From Bacillota bacterium (lineage in GTDB: Bacteria; Bacillota; Clostridia; Christensenellales; Aristaeellaceae): a DNA stretch of 64,000 nucleotides. The stretch is from contig JAEZQK010000037.1 in the NCBI GenBank assembly GCA_023413135.1, positions 1-64,000 of the forward strand, read 5' to 3'. Both the position numbers and the translations under genes were made by a program. Each line of letters begins with the position of its first letter. Positions within the stretch are counted from its first letter, which is position 1. This document shows positions 33,590-42,391 of the stretch, in pieces. Below the pieces are notes generated by a model that saw only the letters and a list, made by a program, of their open reading frames with translations, made no database searches and was not told the DNA's origin.

Positions 33590-34948
33590 ATGAAAAGGTT
33601 TTTCAAAACGCTGGTTGTGGTGACCCTTGCCCTCACGCTTCTGGCGGGCGTCATTCCCGCAGCGTCGGCGGAACAACAGGTGCAGCAGGTGCGCATCTGG
33701 ACCAATGACGGCACGCTGCAAGATTTGTACAATGCCGCTATCGCGGAGTACAACGCCACCACCGGCAAGGAAAAGGGCATCGAAATCGTCTATCAGGTTT
33801 TCGGTGGCGATTACAACGATGTACTCAAGGTTGCTTTGGCCGCCGGCCAGGGCCCGGAAATCTACAAGTTTGTGGGCACTGTAAAGGATCCCTTTGTGGA
33901 CAGCGGCTGGATGATCGCATTGGAAGACCTGCCCGGCAGCGAGGCGCTGCTTGAAAAATGGGCGCCCGTGATCGTGCCCGGCTACAACACCTACAAGGGC
34001 AAGACCTACTCCCTACCCGTAAAGGCTTTGAACACCAAGTTCATCTACAACAAGACATTGCTTGAGAAAAACGGCTTCACCGAGCCGCCCAAGACCTGGG
34101 ACGAGCTTGTGAAGATGGCCAAGGTCATTACCGACAACGGTGACGGTGAAGTGTACGGCTATGGCGTGCACCTGCAAAACGCCGGCAGCTCCGGCAAGTG
34201 GTACCTGGCCTCCCAGTTTGCGGCCTCCGTGGGCCACATGGGGTATGATTTCACCAAGGGTGAGTACCGCTTCAAGGATTTTGCCCCCATCCTCAGCTAT
34301 TTCCAGCAGATGCGCAAAGACGGCAGCATCTTCCCGGGCTACGAGGCGCTCTCCCAAGACGGTCTGGCCGCCCATTTCGCCGCCGGCCGCGTGGCCATCA
34401 TGGCCGGTGTTGGCTGGGATGTGAGCACCCTGAACCGCTCCTTTGAGATTACGGATGAGTGGGGCGTATTCCAGACCCCGGTACTTGATGAAAGCAATGC
34501 CTACAAGGCCTATTCCCAGATCGGTGATCTACTCTGCGTCGGTCCCGCCGCCCTGAGCATGCCCGAAAAGGCACTGGAAGTCTTCGCCTTCGCCCATAAC
34601 GACGATCTGCTTTTGCAAATGCATCAGCAGGGGCTGGAATTCGTGGGCCTCGAGAGCGTACAGCAGGCCGTGACCAATCCCCCGGACATGGTGGGCTGGA
34701 AAGAATTCGCCGATACCTCCAAGAACTACTTCACCATGACGCCTCCTGATGGACTTCTCACTTTGGAGGGCCAGACATATCAGAACGTGCTGTGCAATGC
34801 CATCACCGCAGATTTGTCCGATCAGGAGATCATGGACCTTTTGACCGACATGGATAACCGCTATAACACGGCGCTTGCAAATGCTGTTGCCGCCGGTGCG
34901 GATATGTCCGCCTTCATCAACCCCGATTGGGACACCCGCCTCAAATAA
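33590..34948 (+). CDS. Sugar ABC transporter substrate-binding protein
   Basis: Family 1 extracellular SBP. Signal peptide MKRFFKTLVVVTLALTLLAG...ASA without a lipobox Cys. Typical phrases are VRIWTNDGTLQDLYNAAIAEYN, FGGDYNDVLKVALAAGQGPEIYKF, NTYKGKTYSLPVKALNTKFIYNKTLLEKNGF (core YNKTLLEKNGF) and TWDELVKMAK. AAGGAGG precedes ATG. 452 residues. The region 33487-33589 contains TTGACT at 33503 with weak -10 candidates. Followed by a perfect intercistronic stem-loop and two permeases; no ATPase is encoded nearby, so a shared MsmX-type ATPase from elsewhere is expected. Confidence 0.9.
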   Translation: MKRFFKTLVVVTLALTLLAGVIPAASAEQQVQQVRIWTNDGTLQDLYNAAIAEYNATTGKEKGIEIVYQVFGGDYNDVLKVALAAGQGPEIYKFVGTVKDPFVDSGWMIALEDLPGSEALLEKWAPVIVPGYNTYKGKTYSLPVKALNTKFIYNKTLLEKNGFTEPPKTWDELVKMAKVITDNGDGEVYGYGVHLQNAGSSGKWYLASQFAASVGHMGYDFTKGEYRFKDFAPILSYFQQMRKDGSIFPGYEALSQDGLAAHFAAGRVAIMAGVGWDVSTLNRSFEITDEWGVFQTPVLDESNAYKAYSQIGDLLCVGPAALSMPEKALEVFAFAHNDDLLLQMHQQGLEFVGLESVQQAVTNPPDMVGWKEFADTSKNYFTMTPPDGLLTLEGQTYQNVLCNAITADLSDQEIMDLLTDMDNRYNTALANAVAAGADMSAFINPDWDTRLK

Positions 34949-34965
34949 ACTAGCAAATATTTAAT

Positions 34966-34990
34966 GAGGGAGGGGGATTACCCCTCCCTC
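34966..34990 (+). repeat. Intercistronic hairpin after sugar SBP
   Basis: Perfect 10-bp stem GAGGGAGGGG / CCCCTCCCTC with a 5-nt loop between the SBP stop and the first permease. No T-run follows, so it acts as a messenger-stability element rather than a terminator. Confidence 0.8.
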
Positions 34991-35023
34991 CGATTTCCTG
35001 TGCTGCGCGAAGGAGGCGGACGA

Positions 35024-35965
35024 ATGTCCCTGACGCATCAAACGAGAGTCAAAACAAAAGCGATACGCCCGGGCCGCATCGACAACGTGCAGGCCATATG
35101 CATGCTTTTGCCCATGTTGGCGGGCTTTGCCCTGTTTTCCATCTACCCTATGGGCTGGCTGATAAGATGGGCCTGGTATAACTATGATGGTGTGAGAACG
35201 CCCACCTATGCGGGGATAGAAAATTTCATCCGCGTCTTATCCCGGGATCCTTATTACTGGCGGGCGCTGCTGAACACCTTCTTTATCGTGGGCGTCAAGA
35301 TGATCATTGAGATCCCCCTGGCCATGTTCCTGGCGGTGGCGCTGAACAAGGCCACGAAGGTGAACGCCCTGTACCGTACCGTGTTCTTCATGCCCTCCAT
35401 TATCAGCACGGCCATTATCGGCCTGGTGTTCTTTCTGATGTTCAATCCCTTCCAGGGCATCATCAACCAAGTGCTGAAGAGCCTTGGGGTGATTGACAAA
35501 AAGGTCAATTGGTTTTCCGACCGCTGGACTGCCAACGCCGTCATCATTTCCGCCAGCGTCTGGAAGAGCTTTGGCGTGAATATGATCTTCTTTCTGATGG
35601 GGCTGCAAAGCATTCCCGGCGAGCTGTACGAATGCGCCAATCTGGATGGGGCATCCGCCTGGCGCACATTCCGTTCCATCACGCTTCCCATGCTTTCGCC
35701 CTTTGCCAAGACGGTCATCATGCTGTGCCTGGTGAACAGCATGAAGATGAGTGACCTGGTACTGACACTCACCAACGGCCAGCCCAACGGCACCACAGAA
35801 GTGGTAATGAGCTATACCTTTAAGTACTTCTTCTCCTACGGCGTGGCGGATGCCGTGAGCCAGTACGGGTATGCCTCCGCTCTGGCGGTGGTGACTGCCG
35901 TGATCCTGGGCCTGATTACGGGTGCTTACTTCCTGACCACAAGAAAGATGGGTGACGTCTATTGA
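35024..35965 (+). CDS. Sugar ABC transporter permease 1
   Basis: UgpA/MalF-type inner-membrane permease with six predicted membrane segments. The EAA loop, in the form YECANLDGASAWRTFRSITLPML, is present near residue 205 (core CANLDGASAWRTF). ATG at 35024 follows AAGGAGG; the longer open frame begins inside the hairpin. 313 residues. Pairs with the permease that follows. Confidence 0.92.
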   Translation: MSLTHQTRVKTKAIRPGRIDNVQAICMLLPMLAGFALFSIYPMGWLIRWAWYNYDGVRTPTYAGIENFIRVLSRDPYYWRALLNTFFIVGVKMIIEIPLAMFLAVALNKATKVNALYRTVFFMPSIISTAIIGLVFFLMFNPFQGIINQVLKSLGVIDKKVNWFSDRWTANAVIISASVWKSFGVNMIFFLMGLQSIPGELYECANLDGASAWRTFRSITLPMLSPFAKTVIMLCLVNSMKMSDLVLTLTNGQPNGTTEVVMSYTFKYFFSYGVADAVSQYGYASALAVVTAVILGLITGAYFLTTRKMGDVY

Positions 35966-36819
35966 ACGTGCTAAAATGGACGCCGCGCCGCGTCTTTTAC
36001 AGGGCACTATTGTATTCCGTGCTGACGGCACTGTTCGTGGTGACGGTGTTCCCGGTGCTGTATACGGTTATGGCTTCCCTGAAAACCAACCAGGAGCTTT
36101 TATCCAGCAAGCAGTTTCTGCCCAAGGCGGTGCAGTTTGACAACTACGTTCAGGCCTGGAACAAATCCAACTTCAAGCTGTACTTCTTCAACAGCCTGTA
36201 CATGGCCTTCTTCATCGTGCTGGGCACGATTATAAGCTCCACCACGGCAGGATACGTGTTTTCCCGGGCGAATTTTAAGGGCAAGAACTTTTTGTACGTG
36301 CTCATCACCTCCACCATGTTCATTTCCGCCGGCAGCCTGTACCTGTTTCCGCAGCTTCAAATGGCCAAGGCGCTGAACATCAATACGTCGCTATGGGGCG
36401 TGATCATCATCAACGTGTTCGGCATCAACGTAACGCAACTGTACATCTCCCGGAATTATATCAATTCGATATCCAGGGAGATCGATGAGGCGGCCAGGAT
36501 CGACGGGTGCGGGTTCTTCCGCATTTACAGGAGCATAATCCTCCCTCTCACCAAGCCGCTGATCGCAACCGTGGGGCTTTTAGCTTTCATGAACTCCTGG
36601 AACGATTACATGCTGCCCATGGTGTTCACCCTGGGCAACCCGGACAAGCGGCCTCTGGTAGTGGGCATCCTGACCATGCGCACGGGGGGCGAGTCCGTTA
36701 CATCATGGCACCTGATGTTCGCGGGCACCAGCATGGCGGTGCTGCCGATGCTGGTTGTGTATCTGTGCCTGAATAAGTATTTCATCTCCGGTCTTACCAG
36801 CGGAGCCATTAAAGGATAA
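35962..36819 (+). CDS. Sugar ABC transporter permease 2
   Basis: UgpE/MalG-type permease with six predicted segments and EAA loop EAARIDGCGFFRIYRSIILP (about residues 174-193). A TTG start overlaps the preceding stop by 4 bases; a GTG two codons later is the alternative, and the ribosome site is weak, so expression probably depends on coupling. 285 residues, normal length. Confidence 0.9.
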   Translation: MNVLKWTPRRVFYRALLYSVLTALFVVTVFPVLYTVMASLKTNQELLSSKQFLPKAVQFDNYVQAWNKSNFKLYFFNSLYMAFFIVLGTIISSTTAGYVFSRANFKGKNFLYVLITSTMFISAGSLYLFPQLQMAKALNINTSLWGVIIINVFGINVTQLYISRNYINSISREIDEAARIDGCGFFRIYRSIILPLTKPLIATVGLLAFMNSWNDYMLPMVFTLGNPDKRPLVVGILTMRTGGESVTSWHLMFAGTSMAVLPMLVVYLCLNKYFISGLTSGAIKG

Positions 36820-36837
36820 AAATAGGAGGAAAATAAT

Positions 36838-37752
36838 ATGATCGGCGGCAACTGGACGGCACTGCTTACTCCCTTTGACAAGAATGGCAATATCAAAACG
36901 GAACAGGCAGATGCATTGGTTAGCTTTTATCAAAAGCAGCGGGCGGATGGCGTATACCTTCTTGGCTACACCGGCGAGGGTGGTGTGATGAACGAAAACC
37001 AGCGCAAGGAATGGGCGGAAGCCGTTGTGAAGGCCGCCCGCGGCAAGATGCATGCTTTTGTACATGTGGGCTATTCCAGCGATCCCAAGGTGGGTATCGA
37101 ATTGGCCAGGCATGCAGCCTCCATCGGCGCGGAGGCCGTGAGCAGCGTGGGCCTTTCCAAGGATACGATGCTTGACGAGAACATGGCCTACTTCCGTGCC
37201 GTGTCCGAAGCCTCCGGGCTTCCCTTCTATGTATACTGGAATGCCTTTGGCGGCAACCTGAACGGCGGCCAGCGGCTTGATCCCCAGGAACTCATCGATG
37301 CGCTGAAAAAGAACGTGCCCACCTTTAAAGGCTTCAAGTACACCGACAGCAACTTCTATTACATGGACCGCATCAAGCAGATCGACAAGGATGTGGTGGT
37401 GTTCACCGGCGTGGACCAAATGTGCGTGGCCGGCCGCCTGATGGGCTCCGACGGTTCCATCGGCGCGCTGCAAGCCGTTACCTGCCTGCACTTTGCCGTG
37501 ATGCTGGATCAGCTTGCGGCGGGGGATGTAAAAGGCGCCATGGAAATGCAAATTCGTGCCAACAACATCTATGAGGCGTTGGACGAGCGGGAGATCGGCA
37601 GCCTGATCCCCGGCCTGAAATTTGTGATGAAGGAATACTACGGCGTGGATGTGGGTGAGGTCTGCCCCGGCACAAACTATCACTCCATCACCGATGCTGC
37701 CATCGGCAAGCGCCTGATGGACCGCTTTACCAAGAACATCTACAAAGGATAA
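36838..37752 (+). CDS. DapA/NanA family aldolase
   Basis: Class I aldolase or dehydratase of the dihydrodipicolinate synthase / N-acetylneuraminate lyase superfamily. The LGYTGEG loop (about 42-48) and Schiff-base Lys in FKGFKYTDSN (K167) are visible. The usual YNxP motif is replaced by VYWNAFGG (about 132-139), which argues for a sugar-acid or sialic-acid-type substrate rather than lysine biosynthesis. AGGAGG precedes ATG. 304 residues. It lies in the transporter operon and so probably cleaves a keto-acid sugar made from the imported compound. Confidence 0.88.
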   Translation: MIGGNWTALLTPFDKNGNIKTEQADALVSFYQKQRADGVYLLGYTGEGGVMNENQRKEWAEAVVKAARGKMHAFVHVGYSSDPKVGIELARHAASIGAEAVSSVGLSKDTMLDENMAYFRAVSEASGLPFYVYWNAFGGNLNGGQRLDPQELIDALKKNVPTFKGFKYTDSNFYYMDRIKQIDKDVVVFTGVDQMCVAGRLMGSDGSIGALQAVTCLHFAVMLDQLAAGDVKGAMEMQIRANNIYEALDEREIGSLIPGLKFVMKEYYGVDVGEVCPGTNYHSITDAAIGKRLMDRFTKNIYKG

Positions 37753-37770
37753 GGACATGGAGGGCTTTTC

Positions 37771-38688
37771 ATGCGGACAATGACGCTGGGTCAAAACGGT
37801 CCCGAAGCTTCCGTGATTGCCCTGGGCTGCATGCGCATCGCCGGCTTGGCGGAAAAGGATGCCGAAACACTGGTTGTAAGGGCCTATGAATCGGGCATCA
37901 CGCTGTTTGACCATGCCGACATTTATGGCGGAGGCGAGTCGGAGCGGCTGTTTGGGCAAGTGCTGAAAAATCATCCGGGCCTTCGGGAGAAGATCGTGCT
38001 GCAGACCAAGTGCGGCATCAAAAAAGGACTGTATGATCTGTCGGGGGAACACATCGTTCATTCGGTGGAGGAAAGCCTAAAAAGGCTGCAGGTGGAGTAC
38101 ATTGACTTGTACCTGCTGCACAGGCCCGACGCATTGATGGAGCCGGAGGAGATTGCCGCCGCGCTTGAGAAACTGTACAACCAGGGCAAGATCCGCGGTA
38201 TGGGCGTCAGCAATCAAACGCCGGGGCAGATGGAAATCTTAAGAGATGTGCTGCCTATGCCCATTTTGGTCAATCAGCTGCAATTGAGCATCCTCCACGC
38301 GGGGATGATACGGGCCGGCATCCACGCAAACATGGCCAATCCCGATTCACTGGATCATGACGGAGGCGTGTTGGATTACTGCCGGTTGAAGCACATCACC
38401 ATCCAGGCCTGGTCGCCCTTCCAGTACGGCTTCTTTGAGGGCACATTCCTGGGAAACCCCATGTTCCCCGACCTGAATACGGTATTGGAAAGGCTGGCAG
38501 CCAGGTATCAGGTGACCCCCGCCGCCATCGCCACAGCCTGGATTTTGCGCCATCCGGCCCATATCCAGCCGGTGATTGGCACCACAAATCCCGCCCGCGT
38601 AAAGGAAATCGCCGCCGCGGCGGAGGTTAAGTTAAGCCGGGAAGAGTGGTATGAAATTTACTTGAAGGCGGGGAATACGCTGCCGTAA
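37771..38688 (+). CDS. Aldo/keto reductase (YdhF-like)
   Basis: Single-domain AKR of 305 residues without iron-sulfur extension. Catalytic Asp and Tyr lie in LFDHADIYGGGESE (about 47-60), Lys in LQTKCGI, His in LYLLHRPD, and the cofactor region at VIGTTNPARVKEI. It resembles the YdhF/oxidoreductase subgroup. ATG follows GGAGGG about 9 bases upstream. Last gene of the sugar operon before the terminator; it may reduce the aldehyde released by the aldolase. Confidence 0.9.
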   Translation: MRTMTLGQNGPEASVIALGCMRIAGLAEKDAETLVVRAYESGITLFDHADIYGGGESERLFGQVLKNHPGLREKIVLQTKCGIKKGLYDLSGEHIVHSVEESLKRLQVEYIDLYLLHRPDALMEPEEIAAALEKLYNQGKIRGMGVSNQTPGQMEILRDVLPMPILVNQLQLSILHAGMIRAGIHANMANPDSLDHDGGVLDYCRLKHITIQAWSPFQYGFFEGTFLGNPMFPDLNTVLERLAARYQVTPAAIATAWILRHPAHIQPVIGTTNPARVKEIAAAAEVKLSREEWYEIYLKAGNTLP

Positions 38689-38710
38689 CAGGCAACAGTT
38701 TTTTAATAAG

Positions 38711-38746
38711 CAAAGGGATGGCTGATACGCCGTCCCTTTGTTCTTT
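38711..38746 (+). terminator. Rho-independent terminator of the sugar operon
   Basis: CAAAGGGATGGC / GCCGTCCCTTTG stem with one G-U pair, followed by TTCTTT. Confidence 0.85.
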
Positions 38747-38772
38747 CTATTGTTCCTTCTCAAGAAAACGTA

Positions 38773-38801
38773 TTGACGAATTTCGATTTGAGACACATAA
38801 T
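38773..38801 (+). promoter_or_regulatory. Promoter and likely ArsR operator
   Basis: TTGACG and CATAAT with a 17-base spacer, 36 bases before arsR. Imperfect dyads (ATTTCGATT... and ATCCATCGAATAGATTGGA) overlap and follow the promoter, where an ArsR repressor would bind. Confidence 0.7.
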
Positions 38802-38837
38802 AGAATCCATCGAATAGATTGGATTTGAGGTGATGGG

Positions 38838-39152
38838 ATGGCGGATACGCATAAGGATCATGCCAGGGTGTTCAAGGCGCTGTGCGACGAAAAGCGGCTG
38901 GAAATACTGGCGATGCTGCGGGGCGGCGAGAAGTGCGCCTGCGTACTCCTTGCGCAGATGGATATCAGCCAGTCCACGCTTTCTTACCATATGAAGATAT
39001 TGTGCGAGTCGGGGATTGTGGAGAACTGGCAAGTAGGTAAGTGGACGCATTACCGCATCAGCCGGGAGGGCAGCCGCTATGCCGCTGAATTGCTGGGTGT
39101 TCTGACAGCAGAAGCAGTGCTTGATTCGCCATCGGAACCCAACTACTACTGA
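38838..39152 (+). CDS. ArsR/SmtB family metalloregulator
   Basis: Winged-helix repressor of 104 residues. HTH segment LLAQMDISQSTLSYHMKIL and wing VGKWTHYRIS are typical. The metal-site helix reads EKCACVLL, so the Cys-x-Cys pair of arsenite-binding ArsR proteins (usually CVC) is kept. It probably represses this operon and is released by As(III), Sb(III) or a thiol-reactive metal. GAGG lies 8 bases before ATG. Confidence 0.9.
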   Translation: MADTHKDHARVFKALCDEKRLEILAMLRGGEKCACVLLAQMDISQSTLSYHMKILCESGIVENWQVGKWTHYRISREGSRYAAELLGVLTAEAVLDSPSEPNYY

Positions 39153-39243
39153 AGGGACCGCCCTTGGGACGGCTTTTTTAAGATACGATACATCGAAAAA
39201 ATTCAATATGTTTGTCCCGCTGGAAAGGGGAGGGAAAACTACT

Positions 39244-40257
39244 ATGCAGGAATTATCATCTGTCTGGAATTTTATTCAAACGCAAGTTCTTGGCATGAAA
39301 TGGCTGAGCGAATTGATCGGGAGCGGCTTGGCAGCTCTGGGACTTGATGTAAACGGCAGCATCGGCGGCAGCATCCATTTCTTCCTATATGATGTTGTCA
39401 AAATCTTGGTGTTGCTATCGGTGCTGATTTTCATCATTAGCTATATTCAGAGCTATTTTCCGCCAGAGCGGACAAAGCGCATACTGGGCCGGTTCCATGG
39501 GATTGGCGCAAATGTGCTGGCCGCGCTGCTGGGCACGGTAACGCCCTTTTGCTCCTGTTCATCCATCCCGCTTTTTATCGGCTTTACCAGTGCCGGGCTG
39601 CCCCTTGGCATGACATTTTCCTTTCTGATATCGTCACCCCTGGTGGATTTGGGCTCTCTTGTGCTTTTGATGAGCATTTTCGGCTTGAAGGTCGCCATTG
39701 CCTATGTGCTGCTGGGCCTTGTGCTGGCGGTAATTGGCGGCACGCTGATCGGCAGGTTGAAAATGGAGAAGCATATCGAACCCTTCGTGCTGACGGCGGG
39801 CCGGGTAGAAGGTACCATTCCTGACATGACCAAAGGTGACCGGGTATCTTACGCGTGGGATCAAGTTCGTTTTATCGTGAAAAAGGTGATCCTGTATGTG
39901 CTTGGCGGAGTTGCGATTGGCGCTGCGATCCACAACTGGATCCCGGAAAGCCTGATCCAGAATATTCTGGGCAGCGGAAACCCTTTCTCCGTTCTTCTGG
40001 CTACGCTGGTGGGCGTGCCCATGTATGCCGACATATTCGGCACCATCCCCATTGCGGAAGCGCTATTTTTTAAAGGGGTAGGCCTTGGTACCATTTTATC
40101 GTTCATGATGGCCGTCACCGCCCTATCCCTGCCCTCCATTGTCATGCTGCGCCGGGCTGTGAAGCCCAGGCTGCTGGCGTTGTTTGTGGGGATCGTGACG
40201 GTGGGGATCATACTGATTGGATACATGTTCAATGCGTTTCAATATTTGTTGATATAA
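39244..40257 (+). CDS. ArsP-type permease (PF03773)
   Basis: Eight-segment membrane permease of the family that includes the organoarsenical exporter ArsP. Signature TPFCSCSSIPLFIGFTSAGLP (core TPFCSCSSIP) lies near residue 100, and a second conserved half with GVPMYADIFGTIPIAEA follows near residue 255. The start is ATG 39244 after GGGGAGG; the upstream open frame overlaps arsR. 337 residues. With ArsR in front and ArsC behind, export of a trivalent arsenic species is the simplest role. Confidence 0.85.
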   Translation: MQELSSVWNFIQTQVLGMKWLSELIGSGLAALGLDVNGSIGGSIHFFLYDVVKILVLLSVLIFIISYIQSYFPPERTKRILGRFHGIGANVLAALLGTVTPFCSCSSIPLFIGFTSAGLPLGMTFSFLISSPLVDLGSLVLLMSIFGLKVAIAYVLLGLVLAVIGGTLIGRLKMEKHIEPFVLTAGRVEGTIPDMTKGDRVSYAWDQVRFIVKKVILYVLGGVAIGAAIHNWIPESLIQNILGSGNPFSVLLATLVGVPMYADIFGTIPIAEALFFKGVGLGTILSFMMAVTALSLPSIVMLRRAVKPRLLALFVGIVTVGIILIGYMFNAFQYLLI

Positions 40258-40269
40258 GGAGGAATGGTT

Positions 40270-40623
40270 ATGGCGCTGTTTTCATTTGATAGGAAGGTCA
40301 AGTCTGTTACCGTAAAGGTGGAGCCGGAGGCTAAACCTGCCTGCTGCTGCGGTGGGGGATGCGGCGAGGCAAAGGAAAGCCGCTTTATTGTGCTTGGAGC
40401 CTGCTGCGACAAGAGCCGGACCACGTATGCAAATGTGAAGCAGGCTGTGAAGGAAATGGGCTTTGGGGAAGAGGTTAAGAACATTGGAGATGCGCTGGAG
40501 ATCGCCACATACGGCGTGATGCAGACACCCGCCCTCGTCGTGGACGGCAAGGTTGTATCATCCGGCAGGCTGCTGAAAGTGGAAGATGTGAAGGAGATTC
40601 TTGAAAAGCTTGAGGTGAAGTAA
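40270..40623 (+). CDS. Cys-rich thioredoxin-fold protein
   Basis: A 117-residue protein. The N-terminus holds a cysteine patch (CCC at 25-27, C31) that looks like a metal-binding tail. The rest (about 35-117) is the small thioredoxin-like fold of redox-active disulfide protein 2: FIVLGACCDKSRTTYANVKQAV and YGVMQTPALVVDGKVVSSG with the cis-Pro. The active site is ACC (C45-C46) rather than CxxC. It likely hands electrons or metal to the permease or to ArsC. ATG 40270 is 7 bases after GGAGG. Confidence 0.8.
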   Translation: MALFSFDRKVKSVTVKVEPEAKPACCCGGGCGEAKESRFIVLGACCDKSRTTYANVKQAVKEMGFGEEVKNIGDALEIATYGVMQTPALVVDGKVVSSGRLLKVEDVKEILEKLEVK

Positions 40624-40624
40624 A

Positions 40625-40652
40625 TTGGTTTCCGTCATAAAGTGGGTATAAT
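40625..40652 (+). promoter_or_regulatory. Possible internal promoter for arsC
   Basis: TTGGTT and TATAAT with a 16-base spacer in the 93-base gap before arsC. Confidence 0.45.
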
Positions 40653-40716
40653 ATGAATGTGGGGCATTGAAGGATGCGCGTGCATCGGCCCCCGATCTTA
40701 TGAGGAGGGAATCATT

Positions 40717-41142
40717 ATGTTGCCCAAGGTAGCCTTTATCTGCACCCACAACGCCTGCCGAAGCCAGATTGCCGAGGCGCTAAGCCGCCATCTGGCCAGC
40801 GACACGTATGAAAGTTATTCCGGCGGCACGGATATAAAAGATGCGATCAACCCTGATGCTATACGGCTTTTAAAGCAGAATTACGGCATAGATATGGAAA
40901 AATTGCAGCGCCCCAAAATGCTGAACGAACTGCCTCCTGTGGATATCGTTGTGACCATGGGGTGCGGTGTGGCCTGCCCATACTTGCCGTGCAAACATAT
41001 GGAGGACTGGGAGCTTGACGACCCCACGGGCAAAAGCGACGAGGAATTTACAGACGTGATCAGGAAGATAGAGGACAAGGTGTTGAGCCTGAAGAAAAGG
41101 ATTCAGGACGGAACGGTTTTTAGCGAGGAACTGTTTGCATGA
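40717..41142 (+). CDS. arsC: Arsenate reductase, low-molecular-weight phosphatase fold
   Basis: Thioredoxin-coupled type ArsC of 141 residues. Nucleophile loop CTHNACR (C9, R15) with Cys14, the later redox cysteines in MGCGVACPYLPC and the DDPTG acid loop are intact. The family reduces arsenate to arsenite through a Cys relay. The thioredoxin-fold protein just upstream may be its reductant. GAGGAGGG precedes ATG; ends at the terminator 41161-41195. Confidence 0.92.
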   Translation: MLPKVAFICTHNACRSQIAEALSRHLASDTYESYSGGTDIKDAINPDAIRLLKQNYGIDMEKLQRPKMLNELPPVDIVVTMGCGVACPYLPCKHMEDWELDDPTGKSDEEFTDVIRKIEDKVLSLKKRIQDGTVFSEELFA

Positions 41143-41160
41143 GTTGACAAGACATAGAAA

Positions 41161-41195
41161 AAGCGGCGGAGCGGGTCACTCCCGCGCCGCCGCTT
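41161..41195. terminator. Terminator after arsC
   Basis: AAGCGGCG / CGCCGCTT outer arms and GCGGG / CCCGC inner arms, followed by CTTCTTG. Also lies downstream of the minus-strand gene at 41267 and could serve both. Confidence 0.75.
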
Positions 41196-41266
41196 CTTGC
41201 GCTTTCGCTATCCACTAGATCATGCCATATGCGTTGGGTAGATACAGAGTTATAGTATTGAAATTC

Positions 41267-41713
41267 TCACTTGCTTTGAATATATTCTTCCATGATACTG
41301 GCGGCGCTTTCCACCAGTCCTGGGCAGATCTCAGCTTGAGAGCGAGGCTGCGCCTCGGCATTGGGGTAGGGGTTGCCTTCTGCATCGCGCCCTATAAGCT
41401 CCTTGCAAAGGAAGGAGCCGTTCTTTTCCTTGAATTCATTCACCAGCGACTGGGCGAGCCGGTAATGCTCCATTTTTGTATCGGTATCCTTGGGATCGGT
41501 ATAGCCGTATTTCATGCCGAATACCATGGCCATGCCGCTCACCGCGCCGCATACCTCCCGCAGCCTGCCGATGCCCCCGCCAAAGGGCGCGGCCAGCTTC
41601 AGCGCCGTTTCCAGCTCCATGCCGGTCTCATCGCAGAAGGCGGCAAATACGGCCTGTGCACAGTTATATCCCTGGTCAAACAATTCCCTGGCTCTTTTTG
41701 CGTGGTTTTCCAT
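41267..41713 (-). CDS. C_GCAxxG_C_C family protein, copy 1
   Basis: Small helical, redox- or metal-linked protein of 148 residues recognised from its cysteine pattern: QGYNCAQAVFAAFCDETG, FGGGIGRLREVCGAVSGMAM and the late FLCKELIG Cys. The family often sits next to redox enzymes and metal transporters; no biochemical function is established. ATG at 41713 follows GAGGTG. Closely similar to the protein at 42890-43369. Confidence 0.85.
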   Translation of the reverse strand: MENHAKRARELFDQGYNCAQAVFAAFCDETGMELETALKLAAPFGGGIGRLREVCGAVSGMAMVFGMKYGYTDPKDTDTKMEHYRLAQSLVNEFKEKNGSFLCKELIGRDAEGNPYPNAEAQPRSQAEICPGLVESAASIMEEYIQSK

Positions 41714-41845
41714 AGCGGACACCTCAATTCTATAGCGTAGCGGCAGGAGCATGGTTGGCTAATCAACAGCTTGCAACATATATCGACCCCAAAAGCTGTT
41801 TTATAAGTACTTTGGACGTGTTAACCCTCCGGATACGCCCTGATA

Positions 41846-42391
41846 TTACTCCCGCTCCGCCGCATTTTTGTATATTTCCGCTTTCTCATCACCGGTCAAC
41901 AGTCTATCGGTCAGGAAGGCAATGAGGGCAATCCCTATCAGGTCCATCGCCAGCCGCAGGAGCATGAATTTTGGTCCCATGGAGGATGCCTCAAACAAAA
42001 TCAGCGGTATTTTGGTGGTGGACCAGGCCCCCAGCATGATCAGCACATTTGTGAACCGGCTGCCCTTTTTCATCAGCACGGCGGCCACCGGGAAGGCGGC
42101 GTATAGTGGCCCGGCTGCTGCAGAACCGATGAGGAAAGCCAGCACTACACCCTTTAGGCCCGATCCTTCGCCCATGTATTTGACCATCGTTTCCCGCTTG
42201 ATCCATACGTCCAGCAGCCCCAGCAGAATGAAGATGGGGGGAAGTACCCAGAGCATCTCCAGCAAATTCGTTAAGCTCAGTTCAAGGGATTTGACGCCTG
42301 TTTGGGGGAAAAATATCAAAAGCAGGATATTGACTGTGGCCATGACCAAAAACAGCTTGTACCGCTTTAAATGTTTTTTGAGCACACTCAC
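41846..42391 (-). CDS. Half-size permease, C-terminal half type
   Basis: A 181-residue membrane protein with four to five predicted segments, similar in pattern to the second half of PF03773-type permeases (GSGLKGVVLAFLIGSAAAGPLYAAFPVAAVLMKKG, core SAAAGPLYAAFPVAAVL). GTG start overlaps the stop of the companion half as GTGA. Both halves end cleanly, so a two-subunit permease is more likely than a broken gene. Confidence 0.75.
   Translation of the reverse strand: MSVLKKHLKRYKLFLVMATVNILLLIFFPQTGVKSLELSLTNLLEMLWVLPPIFILLGLLDVWIKRETMVKYMGEGSGLKGVVLAFLIGSAAAGPLYAAFPVAAVLMKKGSRFTNVLIMLGAWSTTKIPLILFEASSMGPKFMLLRLAMDLIGIALIAFLTDRLLTGDEKAEIYKNAAERE

Noticed and set aside
36703..38061. 452-codon open frame on the minus strand across the aldolase and reductase genes
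   Set aside because: It mirrors two well-recognised plus-strand genes, has no family motif or ribosome site, and such frames are common opposite G+C-rich codons.
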